From Wuchereria bancrofti (Eukaryota; Nematoda; Chromadorea; Rhabditida; Onchocercidae): 64,000 nt of DNA. Shown here piece after piece: positions 14,065-24,390 of this stretch (its first letter is position 1; the number at the start of each line of letters is the position of its first letter). The stretch covers positions 2,841,824 through 2,905,823 of the forward strand of contig SSBO01000003.1 in the NCBI GenBank assembly GCA_005281725.1, given 5' to 3'. The position numbers and the translations under genes are program-made. The notes under the pieces are model-generated. The model saw only the letters and a list, made by a program, of their open reading frames with translations. It had not been told where the DNA came from and searched no databases.

Positions 14065-15373
14065 TATTACCAAATACTTGCTTGAAAACGGTTATTCAAA
14101 ACCTGAAAATGGCAAACAGCCTCTCTCTAACCTTTCCAGTAAATAATAATAAGTAAAAATGGAGCGATTATTCATTTTATAAATATAAATTTTTATTTTA
14201 TTTTCCATATTTCATATTACTGTAATAACTATCATATGTAACGTATTTTCAATTAGAAATACAAAAATTTTTATCTGCTCTTCACGTGCGTCTACGCAGA
14301 TTTATTTACCGCTAATCATTTCTGACTTTGTACATAGTAAAAGTAAAAATGAAAAAAGAAATGTAATATAATAATTAAGAGAGGATGCATTCAAATTTCA
14401 CAACAAAATGTAAAACTTCCTGAATTTATGGTTTGAGTTCCTGAAAAATATTTTAAAAACTTTATTGTCCACTTTTCTGGAAACATCTGCTTACACACAC
14501 ACACACACACGCATACATTTCATTTTACTTATAAAACTTTGTTAGTGTAAAAACTATTTGTTGGCAAAAATTTATTTAATTTTTCATATTTATGGTAAAT
14601 TTTTATTTTATTTTTCATATTTGTTTATTTTATTTTTTCATATTTGCAGTATTATTTCTTAATAATTCTTTCCAATTTTTCGATAAATGTTAGTAAGCCT
14701 TTTTTTTTCATTTGTTTTCCTTTAAATTAGTCATTTCATTTCATTACCCATTCAAGTCAATACAAATTTCAAGGCGTGAAAGACAATTGTGATGATGGTC
14801 AGCAATCAAGAAAATTTGTCAATTCTTTTATTGTCACATGCAGCAATAATTCTTTGATCAACAGATTTCTCAATATAAATAAATTGAATGATAAATTGCT
14901 GACGTAAATTTCTCAATGATGAAAAGAATTTGTACTCTTTAGACTTAATTTGAAATTTAGAAGAATTAAATTCAACAAGTTGAAGTTATGCAGAGCATTT
15001 GCGGAGTTTCGCAGAAATCATTCATGCGGAAGGATAAAACTATCAGAATGGTTCATATATGTAATTATTGCGTGCTATTATTCATAGTTCACGTACGTGG
15101 TTATCAGTGTATCGGTGGCATTGTTCACCAAATGATTCACGTTTTTACTTAAATTTTTGAAAAAACTTTTCATATCTTATAGGCATATGAAAACCTTATT
15201 TATATGAAAATTTTTGCTGTGTTGAGCCAAAAGACTATATTCCTCCACATTGAATGTAGTTTGAATGTAATTTTTTTTTTTTACAATATGGTAATCAGTT
15301 AATTTCAAACAAAAATTAGACAATTTAACATTTGACGTCTATGCAATAGTAATTGTGGTGGAAGTATTTGAAT
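14065..15373. other. Spacer between the tandem MSP-domain paralogues
   Basis: Should contain the promoter and trans-splice site of copy A and the 3' end of copy B. No additional exon is seen. A (CA)n microsatellite lies at about 14494-14513, and near-repeats of TTTATTTTATTTTTCATATT occur around 14190-14210 and 14570-14645. Confidence 0.5.
14494..14513. repeat. (CA)n dinucleotide microsatellite
   Basis: About nine uninterrupted CA units in the spacer between the two MSP-domain genes; otherwise featureless. Confidence 0.85.
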
Positions 15374-17228
15374 TTAATCGGAAAGCACTTTCAAGCAAAT
15401 AGTAATCAGTAAACAAAACAGTAGTATGAGAATCCAATAGGTATTTTGTGAATCATCCAGAAAATTTTTAACCATTATTTTTGTTTCTGTTTCCGAATTA
15501 GCATCAGTTTTTTCCCTGCAAAAATATTGTTAATTGAAACTGGAATTTAAATTTATTTCAAATTCATTCATACAAACTTTTCACGTGCACGTATGACAAA
15601 CGTTACCTTCTCTGTACTTACAAACAACCGATACAAATCATAATATAAAAGTAAAATACAAAAAATTACTGGCATAAATATTGTTTACTTTGGTTTTTAA
15701 AAAATTGTTTACTTTGGTTTCTCTTTTCGTAATACCATGGTAGAGGGTTCCGAGTTCAATATTATATTATGAATTGGTGGTTCATCAGCTCTACATGCCG
15801 CATGTGGATCAACAGACGCTACAATAATTTTCAATTATTACAGTACGACTTGAAACTGATCTTGAACTATTGAATGCTGATAGGCGATCACATCTTATCA
15901 CCACTTTAATTCAATTTATTATGCTCCAATAAATTGTAGTTAAACTTTAATCTGTCAAAGAGTAAAGGTGATTAACTACTATATGATACCTCGAAATTTG
16001 CTATTTGCTTCTCCGACAACTTTTCCAGTTTCGCTAACCATTAATTTAATTTGCAGCATCATTTTCAGTGAAGATAACTCGCGCCAAGAATTGTTATCTT
16101 TGGGACGTCGCCAAATTAAAATGCACTCTCCGGTATCAAATGCTTTGACCAGTCCGGATGCTTTCGGAATTGCCTAGTGATATGATATTAGATAACAATA
16201 CCTATTCGTTACAATTTCATTGTCTAGGAATCTATCTGGAGAGAAAGTACGTGTAAACGTGATATTGGAATGTTAAAAGTACGTATACGTAATGATGTAC
16301 ACATACACTGTTATCAAAATGTGAATATTTAGAAAAGATATACGCTGATTGCATATATATTTAGAACGTATATGTGCGTTTACCGTTAAAATTACAATTA
16401 TGATTTCACGTAACTTAATAAAATAAAGCGTTATAATGATTAACTTTAACATTTACAATCAAAAACTCTTCTCTGAAAAGTGTTTTACCGTAGACGTAAT
16501 GTTAAGGAAACTATGCTAACGGTATTACCTCAACAACGTCACTTTTCATCAAATGATGACATTATTCTGAATAAAAACGTCATGCCATTACGTGTATACT
16601 TAATTAAATAATGCAAATAAAGTAAGAAAACAATATTATCCTAATAAATTCACACGTATCGCATCAAAAAGATGAAGTTTAAAGAAAGAGATGAGGTTAT
16701 CCTTTTTTTTTTACTCAATATTTCTTTACCTGTATATTTTCGCTAACACCTTTGATGACCCATTCTACCAGTCGTCTGCTGTTATTAGAAAGTGAAAGTT
16801 TAACGCGTGCATGATCCGGCTGTTCTTTTTCACGAGCAAATTTCACAAAACTGTTTTAGAAAAAAGAACATAAAAAAGGGAAAAAGACAGAGAAATTTGT
16901 TCCAATGATTTTTTTCCTTATTCAGAATCTTACAAATTCAGATATCTATGGTATTTATTGATGATTTGCAAAAGTTATCAGTGATATTATATCTAAGTAT
17001 CATTATATCATCCATCATATAAAAACTATTAGAAGAATACTGTAACGCGATTAAACTTTACAGTACTTTCCAATATTAGCCGTAAAATTAGCATAAAACT
17101 AATCTTAATCCCAAAATTTAGCCGTCTATTTCGATATTTTTCCTTATCACTGATAATCGTTACTATCATTAATTTATATAATACTATACAAGTTACTTGT
17201 GCCCTCCTCTTTCCAATTCTGCGTACAT
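15374..17228 (-). CDS. MSP-domain protein with C-terminal membrane anchor, copy B
   Basis: Exons (high to low): 17228-17197, 16850-16730, 16173-15990, 15818-15713, 15515-15374; 194 aa, phases close. Exons 2 and 3 are exactly the lengths of those in copy A (121 and 184 nt), and all intron phases match, so this is a tandem duplicate. Matching blocks are [17 protein letters not shown] and VEWVIK against the copy A sequence, then [20 protein letters not shown]. The extreme N-terminus differs (MYAELERGG). Residues ~173-190 ([19 protein letters not shown]) are a single hydrophobic helix next to the C-terminus, predicting a tail anchor. The tail between MSP core and anchor has diverged most. The first exon is the least certain part; it was chosen because it follows a TTTCAG site, supplies an ATG and fits the phase. 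Confidence 0.7.
15681..15720. repeat. 24-bp duplication carrying a 5' splice site
   Basis: TTGTTTACTTTGGTTT occurs twice, 24 bp apart. On the minus strand each copy reads AAACCAAA then GTAAAC, so the donor of exon 4 of MSP copy B is duplicated. The distance keeps frame, but using the inner donor would bring an in-frame TAA into the exon. Confidence 0.7.
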
Positions 17229-18312
17229 ACTTTCTCCCGTTGCAGACGTATGCGTTATATTACGACCGGAATGATAATTATGATCCAAGGAAGTAGTTCT
17301 GAAATCCGGAATATTTTTGCTGAATATCAGAATGTCCCTCTTTTTCTTTTTGCACGTATGAATCATTATTACTTTGTATGTGTGTTTAACGGTCTATTAC
17401 GGTGATCTGTTACGCGGTAGAAGTGTGTCATATGTTTAATACTTACGTAATCCTCACGTGATTATAAGTGATAACTAAAATTATTCGATACTGAAAATTG
17501 GTGTCGAATGATGAATATCTAAGGATAAGACTAACTTAATAGAAACGGCCATAAATGTTTATCAAATAACAATAAAATATTACCTATTCGACTATTTCAA
17601 ATATATATGTACATATACATATCAAACTTAATTTACATAATAGCAAAGTAATAACTTTAGTTTTATTTTGTATTCTACCTCGCTTTCTTTTCCATATAAA
17701 TTTAATTAAGTGTCGAAATTATCTTGTGTCAGAGAAGTCACGGTCAAGGTTCAAATGGATTCTGAGTAAAGTGCGTTTCTGCATCAATTGAATTTTCATT
17801 TCTAGTGTGTATAGTATCGATAGTAAAAAGCAATAGTCTTATATCATTTTCTTGCACGTCTATTCCGAATGTCTTAATTCATTCCATCACTTAAGTATAG
17901 TTCGAACTATTCCTGAAAATGATTCATCAATACGTCTAGGAAATGTGAAGCGAATGCGACACGTATGTAAGACAAGGAAGACTTTGTTATGTTTGACAAT
18001 AACTTTGCCAATAGTTCCGGTGATGACTTCATTCTTGAAAGTAGTACCGAATTGAAGTAATTCAATTCCTGATTTTCCTCCACTGTCCCTTCTTTACTTA
18101 GATGAAAAAACGGTATAGCAGTACGGAACATCGCATTCCGGTATGGCTTAGAGATTAACTGAGAAAAAAAGCGACGCGGGCAGCAGGAAAATTTTCAGTA
18201 CGTGACTTTCCTCCTCACGTATAGACCGGTGATTATCTTTTATACGGTTTTCTGCTATTGTTTTACTATCATTTCATCTAGCATCAGAACAACGTTGTAG
18301 TCATTAAACGTA
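17229..18312. other. Divergent promoter region between MSP copy B and NOC2
   Basis: Head-to-head arrangement: copy B is transcribed leftward and NOC2 rightward. The NOC2 start is preceded by an acceptor-like TTTCATCTAG (AG at 18280-18281), suggesting trans-splicing. The region is less AT-rich than other spacers and holds a possible minus-strand exon (17889-18075), listed separately. Confidence 0.5.
17889..18075 (-). CDS. Possible small exon or gene, uncertain
   Basis: One minus-strand frame reads like a folded beta-rich protein, with the stretch FGTTFKNEVITGTIGKVIVK followed by HNKVFLVLH and IRFTFPRRIDESFSG, ending at TGA near 17889. The GK...K.F.VL spacing faintly recalls CTF8-type clamp-loader subunits, but similarity is weak. 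That frame lacks its own ATG; a TAA sits just upstream of it. A second frame on the same strand has an ATG at 18131 and 74 codons to 17907, with a trans-splice-like TTTTTTCTCAG upstream near 18160. I cannot decide between these, or whether either is expressed. Confidence 0.25.
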
Positions 18313-21300
18313 ATGACTAACGTAAGCAATGCGAAAGCGCAAAAAAGGCAAGGAAACGCTACGCTTCAAACGTACTCGAAACGGAGAAAGAAGCTAGAAA
18401 ACAAAGAAACGGATGTGGATTCAGCGTTTGATGGTAAATTTGTAGCAACATTTCAAGTATTTTAATCATTACTTTCAGCTTTTTGAGAGCTATAAGAAAT
18501 CATATGAAAACTATAGAAAGACATCTTTTGCAAAGCTTCTGTTTATCACTTTTATCATTACTCATCGTAATGCTATCGCTTACAACTACAGTTCTACTTT
18601 GTGAAATGTAAATTTCTATATGCATCAGTATTCTTTCAACTTACTTTTGAATTACTTATAGATACAGAAGATTTAACGCTATCGAATCACAAAAAACAGC
18701 TAGAGGAACTTGCTGAAAAAGACCCTGAGTTTTACAAATTTCTTAAAGAACAGGAATCTGATTTATTGCATTTTGAAGAATCAGATTCTGATGTGGAAGA
18801 AGGTAAACTGTTTTGCAGAATGTTTTAAGCGTTTATCTGTACTAATGAGTATTATTCTCTGAAATTATTCTGACGTGCATTTCTAGATATTTGATGTTGT
18901 TATTAGATTACAATTTTTCGTATGTTTGTCGAAATTTGCCTGCTTTCGAATTGCTGATGGTAGTTCGAACCTAATTTTCTGTTACATAAGATTGCTTGAA
19001 AAAAGAAAATTTAACTCTCTACAAAATTTGTCATTTTTGTAGATCCGCAGTATGAGGAAGTTGATGGCAAGGATGAAAGATTGAAAGGAGACGAAAACAT
19101 AAAGAGGGATTTTTCGGGACGGAAAATAATTGATCTGGATTTTGTAACAAATTTACAAAATTCACTTTTGCAAAAGGTTTCTTTTTAAATGTCCAGTTTG
19201 TTCTCACCATTGGATTTCTAGCTACTTCGAAAGGAATTGTAAACAGAGTAATTTTTTGTTTACTTTTTCTAATATGTTGGGGGAAAACTGAATAGAGAAT
19301 CGGATGTTCAATGTTATGCATTTCCGTAACTATTCTCCAGACGAAGTTCAGCTTGTTACTAGAATTTATTCACTTACCATAAGATACTTATGAAAAATAT
19401 TAATGATTTTCTATGAATAGTTTTACATTTTTTAAAGGATCAGCTGGAAATAACAGTAATTCATCGAATGGTTGCTGCATTTACAGCATGTGTGGCACGG
19501 GTTGGTGCCGATATTGAACCACCAAGTTATGTGATTAATGATAGTGATGTATTTGAAAGCGTTGTACGTCTGTGCTTCACATATGTGGGCAAATTTTTGC
19601 TTACATTAATAGATCATACGAAGACCAACCCGGACGATAAAGAGTCAGATTCAAAGTTGAAAAAAGTTGGGAAATATAAAAAGAAGCAATATCGGTGTTG
19701 GAAAAACCATGGTAATTTAATAAAATGCTATCTTCATGCCCTTTTACAGGTAAATCATTTCTGCGATTGGTAATAGAAGTGTCAGTAACATTGTAAAATG
19801 ACGTCAGAAATTTGACATTTTGTAATATGATATGAGCTTATTATTGCTTTTGTACAGTTGTGATTATCTGTTTCAAAATATCGGTGCAACTTTGACAATT
19901 GCACCGATACCTTTACATTATACACAGCCATATAGTATGTGAGGTTCTCATCACTAAATCTATTAGTAATGAGCCTCACATTTTTCAGTGTTAGCTTCTC
20001 TGACATGCCGTTCCATTTGTCGTTGGAGTTGGAGATGAAATAAACCGCGGTGTCAAATTAAAATATTGCATAATATTTATAAGACTATTGTACTGTTTAT
20101 GAAATGACATTGTGAAAACATTGTGGAAACATTGTGACTGTTCTAGCATAGATTATGGATCTGTATTAGTGGACCAAAAGTTTCCTTTCCAAATTTTCTT
20201 GCTACAGCTTTGTATTTTATAAATTCCAGTTCTTAAACGAAATCCAGACACCAAGTGTCACCGTATGTACATTACGTGCAATCACTGATTTGCTCGAATT
20301 ATACATTCATTTCCCAAAACTTACTCGAAGTTTTACAAGGGTCAGTTTATTAGTTTGCATGATCACATGACATTAAAATTGGTCATATATACAAATTTCA
20401 GGATTTAATGATTTAACTTGACATATTCTACTTTTCATTTGTGTTTCTTTTTTTTCTCGCTTTTCTATTTTACTTTCCATTTTTCTTCTGGATATTTGAG
20501 ATTAACGTGTTGATTAAGGTGAATGACTTATTTTCAGGTAGTGATTAAAATTTGGAGTCGTCGTACTGATGAATGTCGTATTGCAGCTTTCTTAGCTTTA
20601 TCTAAGCTAATCAGAATACATAAAAGTAGTTTTCCTGCATTAATTAAGGTTAGAGATTGTTAATTTATTTTAAAGCATGCATGGCATCTACGGTTGACCT
20701 TTTACTATAGTTTGTCTGTGAATGACTTAGTAACATGCTTCAGAGAAAGTTTATAGAACTAGCTTATAATACGTCTGTCTGATGTTTTGAACATTAATAA
20801 TTGAAAATCAAATTTTGTAAATTTTCATTTCAAAGTTTTCTTTAGCGATGTTATTTGGAATATGTAATGAATGTTCGAGACGTTAAAGAGGAATCATGGC
20901 CTTTGATTGTACTTATGCAGAAATCTTTCGCTGAACTTTGTGTGACATGTCCAGAAATTGCTTATCAATATGCATTTGTGTATATAAGGCAAACTGCAAT
21001 ACATCTTAGAAATGCGATGATAGCTAAACGAAAGGTTATTTATCGATTTTTAGATAGGATTCGTAGTTGCTATAGCGGCAAAGACTGGTAGAATGATATC
21101 AAAAGCATAAAATGATGACACCCAAATTTTATTTTCGGATAAAGCTGCAATTGAAATAAATCACTAACGACTGTTATTTGACATGAATTGAGTAAGAAGA
21201 AAAATCAACATGCTAAGAGTTTTTTTCTGGTTTATTGTATTTGACTTTCGTATTCCTTATTCCAGGATCTTATCCAAACTATTTACAACTGGCAATTCAT

Positions 21301-23887
21301 GCAATGCTTATATCTGTGGAGTCAGGTGATTGCTAAAGCTCATCGTCATATCTCCAGCAAAAAGGAAGATATTACTGGTATCATGGAACTTGATTATCCG
21401 TTATGTCAGATTACGATCTCCACAATGAAGTATATCTTTAGCATTTTTATAGCAATGCTTAACTTTAGTAATTTTAATCATTTCGTCAATTCTGTCAACA
21501 GCATTCAAAATGGATGATTTTAAAAAGTGAGAATAATTACATCTTTTTCATCGTATAATTTTTTTTAAGACTTTTTCCATCATTGAAATATTTCCCCCTG
21601 CGATTGCACTGCCTCCGGATACTGCTCATCATTCAACAGAATTGTCACACGTATATTCCAACTTTGCCACTTGCTGTTGAGGTTCTTTTTCTATCTTTAT
21701 TTTGTTGAGCTATTTTTGTATAGGATCGAATGGAATTTATGGAATGCCAGAAACTTCCGGAAGATCATAAAAAAGCTTAAAATAACTTTTTGGTGTCATT
21801 TTGATTTTATCTTTGGTCGTCAACAGTCATGAAGGTAGTTCACCCTTTGTAGTGTTTGTAAATCGTTATCAATCCTTACTGGTACTTTGATTATTATATT
21901 GAGGCTTTTTGAATGTCCTTGATTTTCATAGCAGTTTGATTATCCTAAATGCTTCGGTAATTCCGCAGATGGCTTTAGCAGATTTGCTAAGAAGCAACCA
22001 AAGGATTATTTATTCTCAAGAGTTGGAACTATTTCATATGGCTATTTGAACTTAGTGAAACACTTGTTAAAATGATTATTTAAACCAATAGAAAATTGCT
22101 CTTATTTTTTTCTAAAGTTTGTTGATGACCGCAATAACTGGTAAATGGTTTCAGTTACTATCTGATGCACTTCTAATGTTGAAGAAGAAACCTGCGAAAG
22201 GAAAAGAAACGCAGAAGAACATCGATATGAGATGTGTACTCAAGGTATAATTCTCTCTTTTGTTTGCTTTGCATTTTGGTTTGGATAAGGTAGAAATGCA
22301 TTGTTTTATGAACATTTCATTAACTGGGACGCTTCCTAAGGTCAGTTAAAATTTAATTTGAATTCCTCTCCTCGGGAGTGATTGCAATTTCGTCAAATTT
22401 ATTTTCCTGTTCGTTGATTCGAAATAAGTTCTTTATATGTGATAAAATTGCTAATGACAATGTTTTAAGGATAATAAAAATGTACTCCTTGTTATCATAA
22501 ATTAAAATCTTATTGAAAACTTAGAACATTTGCATCATTCAGGTTTCTACTGCACATATTGATGATGCTGGATTTCGTCATGCAGCTTTACAAGAATTAT
22601 TCAGGATACATCTTGAAGCAGCTCACATCGTGCAGCAAAGCTGTGCCTTTCCCGATATTGTCATCCCTATAAATCAGGAGGTTCAGCTACATTTTAAATG
22701 AAATGGAAGCAAATCATTGCACTGAATGTGCTAGAGAATTGGAAGCATAAAGTCATTTATTATAGTTTCTTTAATGATGCATCTTCTGCTTTATGCCCTC
22801 TTTGTTGTACAAGAAACAGAAATGCCTTTTGATGTCCTAAGTTTGCACCAGTAATATATTGCAACACCAGTTTAAATTTTTACTAACGATAATCGATATG
22901 CGCGGTATCCCATCTAGTCATTTTTCTAAATTTTTTTCTATGTTTTCTTTTTTTAGATCAAGTCATTCGTCAGGAATTGTCGCAGTACAGAGTTTTCGCG
23001 ACTTTTCAAATCGTTAGAAACAAAACTACAAGAACAATCTGCTTATGCGAAGGGAATTTTAAATAACAGCGATGTAGATCTAACTAATGAAGCATTGATG
23101 GTATGTTTATATCAAGCTAATCATTGCAACATTCCATAATTCATTCCTGCTCTTTGTAAGGACGGAAGAAAACAATGGGCATGGTAGAAAAAAACCAGAA
23201 TGTTAGTATGGTGAGCAAGACAACCTTATTTCTTACAGAAACACTTGGAGAGACGTTTCCAAGCTCCGGATGCTCCGCTTACAAAGTTTTATGATTCGTG
23301 GCAAAAAGTGTGGAAACTGAGAGAGAATGCATTAAATTCGGTGGATGTGAGTTTTATCGCTTATTCAGAAACTGTCGTCCTCTTTCGAAACAGTGAAATC
23401 TGACATGCTGAAGAAATTTCAATCAGAATAACTCTTGAAAGTTAATTAAATTGAAACAGTTTGCTAATACTCAATTTTCTGCAGACAAAACCCGTACAGC
23501 AAACAAAACCCGTACAACAGTCGGCTCGTCTAAATCCTGAACAGAATACTACGGCGGCAATGAAAACAAAGTCGACAGTCGTAGTCAAGGCTAATAAAGT
23601 AAGCGTAAGCGACATACAAAACTTTTAAAAGTTATAACTCAAACTACTAAATATCTTGCTATTTAAAATTTATTTCTTGGATTTTGCACTCGTCTTCCAC
23701 TTTTATGCAATTTTTCAGTTAATGATACCATCGCAGAAGCATTTTTCAGATGAAAAAGACCAGTTTTTTCCAGATCAAAAAAGACAATATGAAGCGAGCA
23801 AAGCGAAAATCTGAAGAAATTATAGTGACCGCTAAAGGTGACGAAGATGTTCTGGAAGATTTAATGCTTTCCGATGCTGAAGACTGA
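18313..23887 (+). CDS. pro-2/NOC2L: Nucleolar complex protein 2 (NOC2-like)
   Basis: Ribosome biogenesis factor; in yeast Noc2 pairs with Noc1 or Noc3 to move pre-60S particles through nucleolus and nucleoplasm. Exons: 18313-18433, 18662-18802, 19043-19176, 19438-19749, 20230-20340, 20538-20648, 20846-21034, 21266-21429, 21570-21681, 22155-22244, 22543-22680, 22957-23100, 23239-23346, 23485-23598, 23750-23887; 708 aa (human about 749), all phases close. The N-terminus is basic (QKRQGNATLQTYSKRRKK), then acidic with KDPEFYKFLKEQESDLL. The conserved NOC2 block includes YQYAFVYIRQTAIHLRNAM, LIQTIYNWQFMQCLYLWSQV and the FPLRLHCLRIL segment. The C-terminus is Lys-rich then acidic. An AATAAA lies at 23980-23985. 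The last exon has two possible acceptors in different frames (see findings). Confidence 0.93.
19860..19995 (+). other. Two adjacent hairpins in NOC2 intron 4
   Basis: Within intron 19750-20229, TATCGGTGCAA pairs perfectly with TTGCACCGATA across a short loop (about 19881-19911). It is followed by a longer imperfect stem from TGTGAGG near 19939 to CCTCACA near 19980. Introns of ribosome-biogenesis genes often host snoRNAs, but the stems are too short for a normal H/ACA RNA and no convincing box pair is seen. Function unknown. Confidence 0.35.
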
Positions 23888-24390
23888 CGTTGGTGAAATT
23901 GGCAATTATTGTTGACTGTTATTGCTCTTGTGAATTTTATAAAATATGAACAAATGAAGCGAATAATACTTGAAGTTACAATAAAATCATCCCGCAGATT
24001 TTTTCAAAATATAAATACAGTATTTAAGAAATTGGAATTTAATAAAAATATGACAGAATGGAACCGAATGTGAATGATTAGAACATTGAAACACCAAAAC
24101 TGTTACAAATTTAGATCATTCTGATTATTTATCGAGCTTACTATTGAACAATTCTTCCCATTTGAGTATTACCCATAGAAAGTATGACTATATATCTTTT
24201 CAATGTCTTCCAGAAATTTATAGAAATTCATAAACAGATGTAAATGAATGGAAAAACTATCGCTACATGAATAAGTTAAGTTGAGAAAATATCTTTACTG
24301 CTATTTCTCGATCACAAGATATTGACTAATAACTGGTAGTGCTTGATAGAGTGAAAAGTTCAGGATACATGCCACGTGACTTGTCATCTT
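23888..24390. other. Convergent 3' intergenic region
   Basis: Separates the 3' ends of NOC2 (plus) and glutathione synthetase (minus). AATAAA at 23980 serves NOC2. No exon or repeat of note. Confidence 0.6.

Noticed and set aside
16750..16850. Thought the MSP copy B exons might be a pseudogene of copy A
   Set aside because: All five exons stay open, splice sites and phases are intact, and the membrane helix is preserved, so it looks functional.
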